This document shows, one piece after another, positions 28,197 through 37,405 of a stretch of 64,000 nt of DNA. Origin of the DNA: Lentimonas sp. CC4 (lineage in GTDB: Bacteria > Verrucomicrobiota > Verrucomicrobiia > Opitutales > Coraliomargaritaceae); assembly GCF_902728235.1 (NCBI RefSeq), contig NZ_CACVBO010000001.1, forward strand, positions 2,690,001-2,754,000, written 5' to 3'. Made by a program: the position numbers and the translations under genes. Numbering within the stretch: position 1 is the first letter of the stretch; each line of letters starts with the position of its first letter. The notes beneath the pieces were generated by a model. It ran no database searches, had not been told where the DNA came from, and was given only the letters and a program-made list of their open reading frames with translations.

Positions 28197-29336
28197 TTAG
28201 GAATTCTTCGGATTGGGGGCGAGCTCCGGTTTAGGAGCCATCTCATTGTGGATTGTCACGGGCATGCCGTTGCGCAATTTGAATGCACCAGCGGAGACGA
28301 CTTCGTCGCCTTCCTCGATGCCTTCGATAATGCTCACGAAGTCACCCATGTGCTTGCCGGTTCGAATAAAGGACTGCTTCACTATTGTGGTGGTAACACC
28401 AGTTTCTTCGTCGGTCTCAGTGACGACTTTGAAAATGGAGTTGCCGTAAGGTGCAAAGACTATGGAGGTGGCTGGCACGACGAGCACTTCATTCTTATTC
28501 GGCAGTGTGACGGTGGCTTTCACAAACAGCCCTGGACGTAGGAGTTCGTCGGGGTTGTCGAGTGTGCCTTGGAGTTTCACTGTGCGCGTGGTCGGGTCGA
28601 TCTGTGGACTGATTGCAGTCAGGGTGCCTTCGAATTGCTGGTCGGGGTAGACGTCACTTTGTAAGGTGATCTGCATACCAGTCTTAATACGTGCGATCGC
28701 TTGTTGTGGCAGGGTGAAGTTGACGAATACCTGGTCGCACGATTGTAGGCTGACGATGGGAGCGCCTTGAGAGAGATATTGGCCGAGATTGATTTGGCGA
28801 ATGCCGACGCGACCGGTAAAAGGCGCACGGATGGTTTTGCGATCAATAATCGCTTCCAAGTTATTCATCTGTGCAATGGCGGTGTCGAAATCCGCTTGCG
28901 CCTGGTCGAGTTGCGATTGGGCGATGGAATCTGTGCCGCGTAATCGTTTTGCTCGGTCGAGTTTAGTTTTGGCCAAGTCCGCGGTCGCTTTATTTGAGTT
29001 GAGCAGGGCTGCTTCGACGCTCACGTCGAGTTGGACGAGGATGTCGCCCACTTCGACGTTTTGACCATTTTTGAAATTGATGGCGTTCACCACGCCCGCG
29101 ACTTCTGCATCGAGGCGCACACCTTGAACGGGCTCGATCGAGCCAATAGCTTGCACGCTATCAATCCATGATTGGCGCTCTGCAGTAAAGGTTGCGACAC
29201 TCTCTGGCGGTGGCACCATGAGCTTACCAGCCTCTGCCATTGCGTCGAAGGAGGCTTTCTTCGTGCCGATAATCAGGACTAGGGCGAGTGCGAGGCCTCC
29301 AAAGATGCAAAGTGCGAAGATTAATTTTTTGACCAT
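28197..29336 (-). CDS. RND efflux periplasmic adaptor (membrane fusion protein)
   Basis: A 379-residue membrane fusion protein. It has an N-terminal anchor (KLIFALCIFGGLALALVLIIG), a lipoyl/barrel-sandwich half GVVNAINFKNGQNVEVGDILVQLD, an alpha-helical hairpin (about residues 110-165, ATADLAKTKLDRAKRLRG...), the second lipoyl half IRAPFTGRVGIRQINLGQYL and a beta-barrel with MQITLQSDVYPDQQFEGTLTAISP. It links the permease to the outer membrane channel. First gene of the pump operon; a perfect palindrome 76 bp upstream may be its operator. Confidence 0.95.
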   Translation of the reverse strand: MVKKLIFALCIFGGLALALVLIIGTKKASFDAMAEAGKLMVPPPESVATFTAERQSWIDSVQAIGSIEPVQGVRLDAEVAGVVNAINFKNGQNVEVGDILVQLDVSVEAALLNSNKATADLAKTKLDRAKRLRGTDSIAQSQLDQAQADFDTAIAQMNNLEAIIDRKTIRAPFTGRVGIRQINLGQYLSQGAPIVSLQSCDQVFVNFTLPQQAIARIKTGMQITLQSDVYPDQQFEGTLTAISPQIDPTTRTVKLQGTLDNPDELLRPGLFVKATVTLPNKNEVLVVPATSIVFAPYGNSIFKVVTETDEETGVTTTIVKQSFIRTGKHMGDFVSIIEGIEEGDEVVSAGAFKLRNGMPVTIHNEMAPKPELAPNPKNS

Positions 29337-29411
29337 GATGCGGTATGTTTGTATTGTGGTGCCGTGATTTTCGGCACTGTGGATGTATTAGGTGAGCAAT
29401 TTTGAGAAAGA

Positions 29412-29425
29412 CAAACACTTGTTTG
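29412..29425. promoter_or_regulatory. Palindrome upstream of the efflux operon
   Basis: CAAACA-CT-TGTTTG, a perfect 6-bp inverted repeat with a 2-bp spacer, 76-89 bp before the adaptor gene start. The size and position suit a TetR/AcrR-type repressor site; no regulator gene is adjacent, so this is a candidate only. Confidence 0.4.
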
Positions 29426-29490
29426 AATTTTCCTGAAAACAGCGGTTTTTAGGGCTTAAAAAACTTTTTTTAGAAAATGTAAAAAACCAG

Positions 29491-29519
29491 TTGACGAGTG
29501 GCTCAGAGGTTCACTTAAT
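29491..29519 (+). promoter_or_regulatory. Promoter of tRNA-Phe
   Basis: TTGACG (-35, five of six consensus), 17-bp spacer, CTTAAT (-10, four of six). The predicted start is about 12 bp before the tRNA 5' end. Confidence 0.6.
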
Positions 29520-29537
29520 CCCGACTTTCTCAAGTAA

Positions 29538-29616
<79 letters not shown>

Positions 29617-29652
29617 GAAAAAGCCCTGTCTCTTATGAGTCAGGGCTTTTTT
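29617..29652 (+). terminator. Rho-independent terminator of tRNA-Phe
   Basis: AAAAGCCCTG, loop of 12 bases, CAGGGCTTTTTT, beginning 4 bp after the tRNA. The remaining bases to 29852 show no gene. Confidence 0.92.
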
Positions 29653-29852
29653 GTGGATGGTTTTATCGCCCTTGTGGATTCGACATTGGGCTCTATGCGT
29701 GGCTCGCGCTTTCTATTGAGCTTACTGCGACGGGCCTCTTATCGGAAACTGTGTGCCACAACTTCGAATGAGGCATGCATCACCACTGCGATCCCGCTAA
29801 TTGTTGTTGAGGCGGGGTTTTGTGTGTCTTTGTTGGGTAATGATACTGGCCC

Positions 29853-29886
29853 AAAAAAAATCCCCACCTGTTCGAGGTGGGGATTG
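29853..29886 (-). terminator. Rho-independent terminator of the Gfo/Idh/MocA gene
   Basis: On the minus strand AATCCCCACCT, loop CGAA, AGGTGGGGATT (with one extra C in the loop) and eight T. It lies 25 bp after the stop. Confidence 0.92.
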
Positions 29887-29910
29887 GTCGGGAATACTTA
29901 CTTGAAGTGA

Positions 29911-31203
29911 CTATACGGTCGGTAGTTCGTAGCCTGGGCGACGAGGGCGATCTTGCATTGACTTCGCTTCTGCATCGCCGACGACCTGCTGTGCGACAGG
30001 ATCCCACTTGAATGCGCGGCCTAAGCGTTCAGCAACGGCTGAGAGTTGGCAGATTGTGCCGGTCCTGTGTCCTACGGATGCTGGGCAGATGGTCGGTTTG
30101 CGTGACTTCACGCAGTCGATGAAGTTGCCGCGGTGGTTGTTTGAATCATAGACTTGAATGTCGTCTTCGGTGAAACGATGGCGCTTTAGGTCAACTGGCA
30201 AGGTCGCTAGTTGTCCGCGACCGACGTGCACTTCACCTTCGGTGCCAATGAAGCGAATCATGTGCCCGTGGTCAGGCTTCTTGTCGCGCCAGACTGTGAT
30301 GCCGTCAGCGTAGCGGTAGTGGTGGTATTCTGCGCCGTTGTATCCTTTTGGGATGAATTCTGTAGGGCCAGTGTCGTCGCGGCCGAGTGCCCATTGCACA
30401 ATGTCGAAGTGGTGTGCGCCCCAATCGCCGAATTTACGGCTACCATAATCCCAATAGCAGCGCCAGCCGCCGGTATACTTTTGTTTTACGCGATCTTCGG
30501 TATAGTCGTAGAATGGAGTCGGGCCGAGCCAACGATCATAATCGAAGCCTTCTGGAACGGGGACAACGGGTTCGTTCAACTTTGGCTGTGGGAAATTTCC
30601 GAGACGGCAGTAGACTTCTTTGACTTCACCGATCATGCCGTTGCGCACGAGGTTTGCTGCGATGCGGAAGTGAGCGGAGGAGCGTTGCTGCGAGCCAACT
30701 TGTAGGATACGGCCGTATTTCTGTTCCGCTGCGAGGACGGCTTTGCCTTCTTCGACGGTGAGCGTCATTGGCTTCTCAACATATACATCTTTGCCTGCCT
30801 TCATTGCTTCGATTGCAAGCGCAGCATGCCAATGGTCGGGTGTTGCGATGCAGACGATGTCGACTGCCGGGTTTTGAATGAGTTCTTCTGCATACGCAGT
30901 GGCTGCCACATCCTTAGCGCCTTTTTTTGCTAGCACGCCAACGGCTTTGTTTAGGTTGGACTTGCGCACGTCGCAGGCTGCGACTGCTTGCAGGTCACGC
31001 ATGCCGGCGAATGATTTTAGGTGACCTTGGGCAATGAGGCCCGTGCCGATAAAGCCAATGCCGATTCGAGAATTGGCGCCTGCTTTGTTCGCGTTGCCGA
31101 GTGTTTCGGCTCTGATGATGGAGGGGGCTCCGAGTAGGAACCCAGCTGCAACAGCGGATTGCTTTAGAAAGTGGCGTCGGGGTGTGTGGGATGAACTCTT
31201 CAT
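29911..31203 (-). CDS. Tat-exported Gfo/Idh/MocA-family oxidoreductase
   Basis: A 430-residue NAD(P)-dependent sugar oxidoreductase type protein. It has a twin-arginine signal ([19 protein letters not shown]) then a Rossmann fold [15 protein letters not shown], the [29 protein letters not shown] block with the catalytic E-K-P, and the C-terminal bacterial-type domain ([35 protein letters not shown]). These exported members are greatly expanded in Planctomycetota and Verrucomicrobiota and are linked to polysaccharide use, though natural substrates are mostly unknown. Single gene with its own terminator. A palindrome lies about 95 bp upstream of its start. Confidence 0.94.
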   Translation of the reverse strand: MKSSSHTPRRHFLKQSAVAAGFLLGAPSIIRAETLGNANKAGANSRIGIGFIGTGLIAQGHLKSFAGMRDLQAVAACDVRKSNLNKAVGVLAKKGAKDVAATAYAEELIQNPAVDIVCIATPDHWHAALAIEAMKAGKDVYVEKPMTLTVEEGKAVLAAEQKYGRILQVGSQQRSSAHFRIAANLVRNGMIGEVKEVYCRLGNFPQPKLNEPVVPVPEGFDYDRWLGPTPFYDYTEDRVKQKYTGGWRCYWDYGSRKFGDWGAHHFDIVQWALGRDDTGPTEFIPKGYNGAEYHHYRYADGITVWRDKKPDHGHMIRFIGTEGEVHVGRGQLATLPVDLKRHRFTEDDIQVYDSNNHRGNFIDCVKSRKPTICPASVGHRTGTICQLSAVAERLGRAFKWDPVAQQVVGDAEAKSMQDRPRRPGYELPTV

Positions 31204-31544
31204 TTATTTTTGTATTTCAATGGTTTTCGATAGGTTGACGATATATGTCAAAAAGTCGGAAGTTATAAGAGGTGGTTTGAGTTGTTTTTGCAAATAAAAT
31301 GAATGTTCATTCGGTGGTTTCTACTGATTATTTGCTTCTTTTTATCTATTTTTAATAGGATTTTTCATTTTTGAGGTCTCATTTTATGATATTTCCACGT
31401 GTGTTTCATTGTGATGGTAAATGACAATGTTGGGCGCAGCGGTTTTTTGTCTGTAATGCGATTTCTGGTCTGTAATGTTTGGAGCTGTTCTTATCTTGTC
31501 GATAAATGGCCTTTTATGCATACGGTGCGGGCTTGATCGAAACT
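31204..31544. other. A/T-rich divergent regulatory region
   Basis: Divergent spacer between the oxidoreductase and helicase genes, clearly richer in A/T than its surroundings. It contains an inverted repeat AATGAA-TG-TTCATT at 31298-31311 of the kind bound by TetR-like regulators, and a TCTGTAATG pair (31449 and 31470). No gene is visible. Confidence 0.5.
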
Positions 31545-32915
31545 ATGAGTGATATGGAATTTAAAGATTTGCCCTTAATTGAACCGCTGCAGCGTGCATT
31601 GGAGGAGCGGAAGTATACTGAGCCGTCGCCCATACAGGCGCAGGCGATACCCTTATTACTTGAGGGGCGTGATCTTTTGGCCTGTGCGCAAACGGGCACG
31701 GGAAAGACGGCGGCGTTTGCGCTGCCTATATTAAACCGTGTCGTAACGCAGGGGCGTAAGCCGTTTCGTCGTGGTGTGCGTAATTTGGTATTGGTGCCGA
31801 CGCGTGAGTTGGCCGTGCAGGTGACGGAGAGTTTTCGCACCTATGGCAAGCATTTGGATCTTAAGATCGCGATGATCTATGGTGGTGTGTCGCAAACGCC
31901 ACAGACGAGGGATCTGTATTTCGGCTTAGATATCTTAGTCGCGACGACAGGTCGCTTGCTCGATTTGTTGCAACAGGGTCACGCGAATCTGACGGGAGTC
32001 GAGTGTTTGGTGCTGGATGAGGCGGATCGTATGTTGGCGATGGGCTTTATTGATGACCTTCGCGAAATCGTGCGTGATATTCCCAAGGAGCGGCAGACGA
32101 TGTTGTTCTCCGCGACAATGGCAAAAGGTGTCGGCAAGTTGGCCGAGGGCTTATTGAATGATCCCGAGCGCATTCGTATCGACCCTGAGGGCACGACGGC
32201 CGAGAAGATTGATCAGTCGGTGCTCTTTGTGCGCCTTCGTGATAAGCCTGCATTGTTGCTCGACCTGCTGCACAGTCAGTATTTTGAAAAACAGAACGAG
32301 CTTTGCATGATTTTTACCCGCACCAAGCGTGATGCCCGATTGATTGCGACGCATTTGAATCGCGACGGGATTCGCTCGGATACGATTCATGGTGATCGCA
32401 CACAGGCGGCGCGTGAAGATGCACTGCGACGCTTTAAGCTCGGTGAAACGCCAGTGTTAGTTGCGACCGATGTGGCGGCGCGTGGGATTGATGTGAAAAA
32501 TATTGGTTTGGTGATTAATTATGACCTGCCTATGGACTCCGAGAATTATGTGCACCGCATCGGTCGCACGGCGCGTGCGGGCGAGAGCGGCAAGGCGATG
32601 AGTCTATGCACTGAGATTGATCAAGACGTGTCTCGTTTTAAGGCAATTGAGAAGCTGACGAAGCAGACGCTCCCAACGATTCGTGAGCATGACTTCCATG
32701 ACGAAGCCATTGAAGCGCTGCACCGCGAAGGCACGCCGCTGCCCGATGAGCCAGATCGTCGTCCTGCACGAGGTGTGCGTTCGGCGGCTAAGCGTTCGCC
32801 TAAGAAAGGCGAAGGTCGCTCCGAGAAAAAGTCAAAGGGCGTCTCGGGCGCTAAAGCTGCCAAAGAGAAGCGCTCCGGTCGTCCGTTCAGAGGCTTTGGT
32901 CGCGGTCGTCCGTAG
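31545..32915 (+). CDS. rhlE: DEAD-box ATP-dependent RNA helicase, RhlE type
   Basis: A 456-residue helicase. Motifs in order: F and Q motif (FKDLPLIEPLQRAL, EPSPIQAQAIP), Walker A AQTGTGKT, PTRELAVQV, TTGRLLDLL, VLDEADRML, FSATM, a second RecA domain with TDVAARGIDVKNIGLVINYD and HRIGRTARAG, and a basic tail ending RPFRGFGRGRP. It unwinds RNA in ribosome assembly and decay. The start at 31545 (MSDMEFKDL) follows family alignment; the frame extends 13 codons upstream. Its sequence is the relative of two degraded helicase fragments at 34.7-37.2 kb. The stop is 8 bp from the convergent sulfatase stop. Confidence 0.95.
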   Translation: MSDMEFKDLPLIEPLQRALEERKYTEPSPIQAQAIPLLLEGRDLLACAQTGTGKTAAFALPILNRVVTQGRKPFRRGVRNLVLVPTRELAVQVTESFRTYGKHLDLKIAMIYGGVSQTPQTRDLYFGLDILVATTGRLLDLLQQGHANLTGVECLVLDEADRMLAMGFIDDLREIVRDIPKERQTMLFSATMAKGVGKLAEGLLNDPERIRIDPEGTTAEKIDQSVLFVRLRDKPALLLDLLHSQYFEKQNELCMIFTRTKRDARLIATHLNRDGIRSDTIHGDRTQAAREDALRRFKLGETPVLVATDVAARGIDVKNIGLVINYDLPMDSENYVHRIGRTARAGESGKAMSLCTEIDQDVSRFKAIEKLTKQTLPTIREHDFHDEAIEALHREGTPLPDEPDRRPARGVRSAAKRSPKKGEGRSEKKSKGVSGAKAAKEKRSGRPFRGFGRGRP

Positions 32916-32923
32916 TGACGTAA

Positions 32924-34552
32924 CTAGAGCTCGAAGGTGCCCGGCAGTGTATCGAGGTATTTCTGCAATTCTAGTTCCATCTCTTTCGCCTTTTGCTGGA
33001 ACTCGGGGTTGTTCGCGAGGTTGTTCAGCTCGCCCGGATCTTTAGCGATATTATAGAGCTGATCGGGGTCGGCATAGCCAGGGTATTTACCCGTCGAAAT
33101 GGATTCGGCGTGGCCGCCGCCAGGGATCGCGGTCAGGTGGCTGAAGGGCGCGGTTGGATCTTCGGTGACGATTTCTAGATGCTTGCGGTGACGTTCGGCA
33201 TTCCACTCGTTTAGTAGGCGTGTGCGCTCTTCGAGTGACATCTCAGCGAGGCCATGTGGGTAGCGGATGCTCATGAATTTCCAGTTGTCTTTCAGCACGC
33301 CGCGACCATAGCCCAATTCGAAGTAGAGCACGCGTCCGGGCTCTTGTGTTTGACCGTCGAGGTAAGGTAGGAAGCTTTCACCATCAAAGGTGTTGGAGTC
33401 GTAGGGGATCTTGGCCATGTCCAAAATGGTGGGTGCAAAATCAACGCTGCTGACCATTGCAGAGCTGGTGGATCCCGCAGTGAAGCCGCCTTTCTTCCAC
33501 ACAATGCTGGGTGTGTGCACGCCGCCTTCGTAGACGGTGCCTTTGGCTTCCATCCATTGGTCGTTGAAGAAGTAGATGACGGTGTTGTCGAGTTCGCCAC
33601 AGTCTTCTAGCTTATTGATCAGGGCTCCGAGTGCGTCATCCAGCCAGAGTAGGTTGCAGGTGTCGTCGTTGACGGTTATGCCTGCGGCTTTGATGCGCTC
33701 TGGGATGGTGTGGCGCGCGGGTTGGACATTAGGTGCTTCATCGAGGTAACCCACTGCTGAAATCAAGGGATTCGCATCCCATGCGCGATGCCCTTCGGAC
33801 GGGCCGTGTGGTAGGGTGGTCGCGAAGTAGAGGAACATCGGTTTTTCGGAGGTATGACCTTTATCGATGAAATTGATGCCTGCTTCGGTGATCCAATCCG
33901 TGTTGTGCACTGCAACCTCGTGTAAGCCGAGGAAATCGGGGTTGTTGTGGTAAATGCTGTCCGCAAAATCGAAGCCTACTTCACGGATTGCTTGGCAAAC
34001 ATGGTCGTGGTTGGCTTTGAGCTTTGATTGGTTCTCGGGTAATTTGGCATCGGCGTCGAAGTTCTCAAATTTCTTGAGAGTCTTGGCCTCGATGACGTGG
34101 TTTTTGCCAGCCATCCCAGTAATGTAACCGCCTGCTTGCAGCATTCTCGGTAGGGTTTGATTATCTTTTTCGATGTGAGTGTTAAACTCTACATAGCTTT
34201 GCACATTCTTTTCTGTGGTTTGTAGGAACCATGGATTGGTCGCTCGACTGGGGTAGCGCCCCATTAGGCAACTGTAGCGGCTCGGAGTGCACAGTGGGGA
34301 TACCGTGTATTGATTGAGCATGACCGTGCCTTCGCGGGCGAGCCGATCGATGTTGGGCGTGAGCACTCGCTTCTCGCCTTCATTTAAAAAGTTGAAGTGA
34401 TGCGGGAACATGTCGTCGACGATGAAGAAGACGATGTTCGGTGCTTCGCTGGAAGCTTGCGTGGATTGAGCCGCTGCAGTTGAGGTGCCGATGACGAGCA
34501 TCATGGTGGCGATGGCCAGGTTGCGGCTTTGGGCAAAGAGCGATGTAATCAT
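32924..34552 (-). CDS. Type I sulfatase, secreted
   Basis: A 542-residue arylsulfatase-family hydrolase. The N-terminus is a signal peptide (LAIATMMLVIGTSTAAAQ), then PNIVFFIVDDMFPHHF with the metal-binding Asp pair D46/D47, and the formylglycine motif C88-T-P-S-R in SPLCTPSRYSCLMGRYPSR, which needs an FGE maturase encoded elsewhere. MAGKNHVIEAK and FYFATTLPHGPS-type segments complete the active site. Such sulfatases desulfate algal polysaccharides and are expanded in marine Verrucomicrobiota. It is not in a polysaccharide-use cluster here. The VYEGGVHTPSIV and FELGYGRGV segments are typical of this group. Confidence 0.95.
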   Translation of the reverse strand: MITSLFAQSRNLAIATMMLVIGTSTAAAQSTQASSEAPNIVFFIVDDMFPHHFNFLNEGEKRVLTPNIDRLAREGTVMLNQYTVSPLCTPSRYSCLMGRYPSRATNPWFLQTTEKNVQSYVEFNTHIEKDNQTLPRMLQAGGYITGMAGKNHVIEAKTLKKFENFDADAKLPENQSKLKANHDHVCQAIREVGFDFADSIYHNNPDFLGLHEVAVHNTDWITEAGINFIDKGHTSEKPMFLYFATTLPHGPSEGHRAWDANPLISAVGYLDEAPNVQPARHTIPERIKAAGITVNDDTCNLLWLDDALGALINKLEDCGELDNTVIYFFNDQWMEAKGTVYEGGVHTPSIVWKKGGFTAGSTSSAMVSSVDFAPTILDMAKIPYDSNTFDGESFLPYLDGQTQEPGRVLYFELGYGRGVLKDNWKFMSIRYPHGLAEMSLEERTRLLNEWNAERHRKHLEIVTEDPTAPFSHLTAIPGGGHAESISTGKYPGYADPDQLYNIAKDPGELNNLANNPEFQQKAKEMELELQKYLDTLPGTFEL

Positions 34553-34702
34553 ATAAATTTGATTCGGGGGTATTATTAGAGGGAGAACCTCGAGGATATA
34601 TTAATTGATAGGGATGGATAACGATCTGTCTACTAGTGTTTGGACTGTATTTAATCGTGATTTCACTGAGTTTTCGAACTCTGTTGTCGGTTTGCGCTTG
34701 TG

Positions 34703-35069
34703 GTGTCGCAGCCGCCGCAGCCGCGGGATTTATATTTCGGCTTGGATGTCCTAGTGGCAACGACAGGGCGCTTGCTGGTATTGATGCGCCAAGGGTATGC
34801 GAATTTGACGGGTGTGGAGTGTCTGGTGCTGGATGAGGCGACCGCATATTGGCGATGGATCGTGCGCACGATTTTCATGATGATTTAATCGAAGGCTTGC
34901 ACGCGAAGGAATTCCGTTGCCCGAAGGTTATAAAGTGATGCGCAAGCCGAAGGGCGCGCGACCGGCCAAGAACCCCGAATCGAAGGACGCAGGCAAGCCA
35001 CGCGAAAAAGGTGCGAAGCACAAACCATCAGGCCAGCGTTTTCGCGGTTTTGGACGCGGGCGTCCGTAG
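34703..35069 (+). pseudogene. Degraded RhlE-type helicase, fragment A
   Basis: About 50 codons (34703-34845) match the rhlE gene from VSQ-x-P-Q through RDLYFGLDVLVATTGRLL to ECLVLDEA. The sequence then jumps, out of frame, to the last part of a helicase gene (DFHDDLIEGLH...RFRGFGRGRP, 34864-35069) with a one-base deletion in GGCTTGCACGCG. More than 200 helicase codons are missing between the two parts, and there is no 5' end. The last about 200 bp are nearly identical to fragment B at 37029-37236. Confidence 0.88.
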
Positions 35070-35287
35070 TTGTGGGTGAGCTGCTTCGGCTCGGTCATGG
35101 ACCAGAGTGTCCATGCTCCTTTTTTGATGCTGATCGGTCGTTGGAATTTACAGAGCAGGTGAACCTGCAGGAGTTGGGACACTTCTGTCCCATTCTTTTG
35201 CAGGCGTGTGGCGGGGGGTGAGTTGCTTCGGCTCGGTAATGGACAAGAGTCCATGCTCCTTTTTCGCCTTCGGAGTGACACGCCAGA
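35070..35287. repeat. Cluster of GGAC...GTCC hairpin repeats
   Basis: Three related hairpin units: ATGGACCAGAGTGTCCATGC then CTCCTTTTTT (35097-35126), GGGACACTTCTGTCCC then ATTCTTTT (35177-35200), and ATGGACAAGAGTCCATGCTC then CTTTTT (35240-35264). Each is a short stem followed by a T run, so each could act as a terminator. The first also follows fragment B at 37263-37292. Confidence 0.6.
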
Positions 35288-36214
35288 CTATTGGTCTCGA
35301 TCTATATAAGTTGAAAGAGTGATGAGTTCGGAGTCACTTAGTTGTAAAGTCCCAGTAAAGACTGAGGTTCGAAAGATCTGTTCTAGATAGAGGACTGTTC
35401 CGTCGCTTCGGGTGAAGATTTGGTGGCTGTTTTTGAAATGTAGATAGACGCGGGTTGAGATTTCTAGTGGCGTTCTACTATGGTAGCGTTCGATGATTTC
35501 GTTGACTGTGCGGTTTGCTTCATCCTCTGAAAGCGTCTGAGTTGGAGCTGTCTTGTCTATTTTGAAGTAGTCGCAGAGTGGCTCGTCAAATGCAGTCGGG
35601 TATTGTCTGAAGAGCAAGGCGACGCCGATGCATTGATCGAGTGGGCTGTATTCGATTTGTTTGCCGATCCAAGATAAGTCGTCGGGGCTTAAGCTTTCAG
35701 CCTCCGCGAGTTGATTGTAGCGAGGGTTTAAGAGTGGTTGGATGTTCGTGATGTGTGCTTCTGCGGTTTCGATCTCGACTGAGTCTAATAACGTTTCTCC
35801 ATCAAAAATCTGCACCTTCCATTTGCCGGATACCAGTTCCCATGGCTCCTCGAACAGGTAAGCGCAAATGACCATGCGTTTACCATCGATGAGTCTGGTT
35901 GCTTCTTGTCGGTCCACCATACTGTAGCGGGTTCCGTTTGGCTCTTTCATCTCTGGGTGCTGCACGCGTAGTTGCACACTTTGGAGGTCTTGGTATTGCC
36001 CTGACAGGGTGAATTTTACGGTGAATCCGTGATCAATGATCAACGGGACTTTATCAGCCTTACCGATTGACGTGAATGTTTTCTGTTCGGGAGTCGTGCT
36101 GCGATCGAGACTCATCAGTAATAGCGAAGACCTGACACCTTCAGCAAAGCTTGCGTATGAGAGGATTAAAGACGTGCAAATGAATGCGATGAGTCGTGTT
36201 GAAGAATGAAGCAT
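35288..36214 (-). CDS. Secreted protein of unknown function, DUF3859-like N-terminal domain
   Basis: A 308-residue protein with a signal peptide (LIAFICTSLILSYASFAEG). Residues about 50-150 show beta-strands in the DUF3859 order: DKVPLIIDHGFTVKFTLSGQ, LRVQHPEMKEPNG, and EPWELVSGKWKVQIFDGETLLD. The second half (about 160-308) is helical and unrecognised. It lies between two degraded helicase fragments and next to another broken gene, so it may have arrived with that insertion. The resemblance to DUF3859 is by pattern only. Confidence 0.6.
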   Translation of the reverse strand: MLHSSTRLIAFICTSLILSYASFAEGVRSSLLLMSLDRSTTPEQKTFTSIGKADKVPLIIDHGFTVKFTLSGQYQDLQSVQLRVQHPEMKEPNGTRYSMVDRQEATRLIDGKRMVICAYLFEEPWELVSGKWKVQIFDGETLLDSVEIETAEAHITNIQPLLNPRYNQLAEAESLSPDDLSWIGKQIEYSPLDQCIGVALLFRQYPTAFDEPLCDYFKIDKTAPTQTLSEDEANRTVNEIIERYHSRTPLEISTRVYLHFKNSHQIFTRSDGTVLYLEQIFRTSVFTGTLQLSDSELITLSTYIDRDQ

Positions 36215-36307
36215 AGGTGGATGGGGCCGAAGTGGGAAGGGGGCTATCGTTGATTAATTCTATGTGGATGCAGCTGTTCGTTAAGCTGAGTGTGTCGCCG
36301 TTGTATG

Positions 36308-36683
36308 TTATTGGCTAGCTTGATCTGCCAATTGCAATAGTTCGTAGTCACCTAGTGTTTTGCGAATCGGGAAACGCCCGACGAAATGATCCATGCTAAA
36401 GTAAATGTATCCATCGGGTGCGGCCACGATGGAATGTATCTGACTGTGCCAGTGCGTATCAGAGACTAAAATAGTATATTTACCGTCACCTGAAATTCGA
36501 ATTATTTGCGGGCCAATCGCTATGATCACATCTGAATTCGGCAACTGGCAGTGAGCCGCGATGACTGCAGTGGATTGGTAGATTTCGATCGCTTCCTAAC
36601 CATCTGATCCGTTGATGAATTCGACGATGTAACCTAGGTTGGAGTCTATATTGTTCTGCCCTCCAATTCCATAGAATCGGCCG
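36308..36683 (-). pseudogene. Broken secreted/propeller-like protein gene, C-terminal remnant
   Basis: Reading on the minus strand from about 36683, the frame gives NGRFYGIGGQNNIDSNLG, YIVEFINGSDG, an internal TAG stop at about 36598, then EAIEIYQSTAVIAAHCQLPNS and on to DGKYTILVSDTHWH and PDGYIYFSMDHFVGRF. The strand-rich segments with DGYIYFS resemble beta-propeller repeats. The upstream part is cut off exactly where helicase fragment B begins. In-frame stop plus truncation indicate a dead gene; only 78 codons remain open after the stop. Confidence 0.7.
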
Positions 36684-37236
36684 TTTAATTGCCAATGCAT
36701 TGAACCGCGACGGCATCCGTGCGGACACGATTCATGGCGACCGCACACAGGCGGCCCGCGAAGATGCACTGCGTCGCTTTAAGTTGGGGGAGACGCCCGT
36801 GCTGGTGGCGACAGATGTCGCGGCGCGCGGGATCGATGTGAAAAAAATTGGGCTGGTGATCAATTACGACTTGCCGATGGACTCGGAAAATTACGTGCAC
36901 CGCATCGGCCGCACGGCGCGAGCGGGCGAGAGTGGGCATGCGATCAGTTTGTGCACCGAGTGGGATGAAGATGTGGTGCGCTTGTGTTCGATTCAGCGGC
37001 TGATCAAGCAGGCGCTGCCGACCGATCGCGCGCATGATTTTCATGATGATTTAATCGAAGGCTTGCACTGCGAAGGGATTCCGTTGCCCGAAGGTTATAA
37101 AGTGGTGCGCAAGCCGAAGGGCGCGCGACCGGCCAAGAAACCCGAATCGAAGGACGCAGGCAAACCACGCGAGAAAGGAGCGAAGCATAAACCATCAGGT
37201 CAGCGTTTTCGCGGTTTTGGACGCGGGCGTCCGTAG
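36683..37236 (+). pseudogene. Degraded RhlE-type helicase, fragment B (C-terminal half)
   Basis: An uninterrupted frame matching the second RecA domain of rhlE from RLIANALNRDGIRADTIHGD through TDVAARGIDVKKIGLVINYD and HRIGRTARAG to the terminal RFRGFGRGRP. The N-terminal half, including Walker A and the DEAD box, is absent; the match starts at CGTTTAATTGCC, within a few bases of the end of the neighbouring broken gene. It differs from rhlE at many positions, so it derives from a paralogue. Its 3' 200 bp and the following hairpin are repeated in fragment A. Confidence 0.88.
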
Positions 37237-37405
37237 TTGTGGGTGAGCTGCTTCGGCTCGGTCATGGACCAGAGTGTCCATGCTCCTATTTTGATTTCCT
37301 GTCTCGCTGCTACTCTAGCTTGAGTTAGTGCTTTTCGATTTTGATGTCTTGACGGTTCGGGCAGGGCTGCAACGCTTGGGGTGCATCTCAGTTCTAATAA
37401 ATAAA

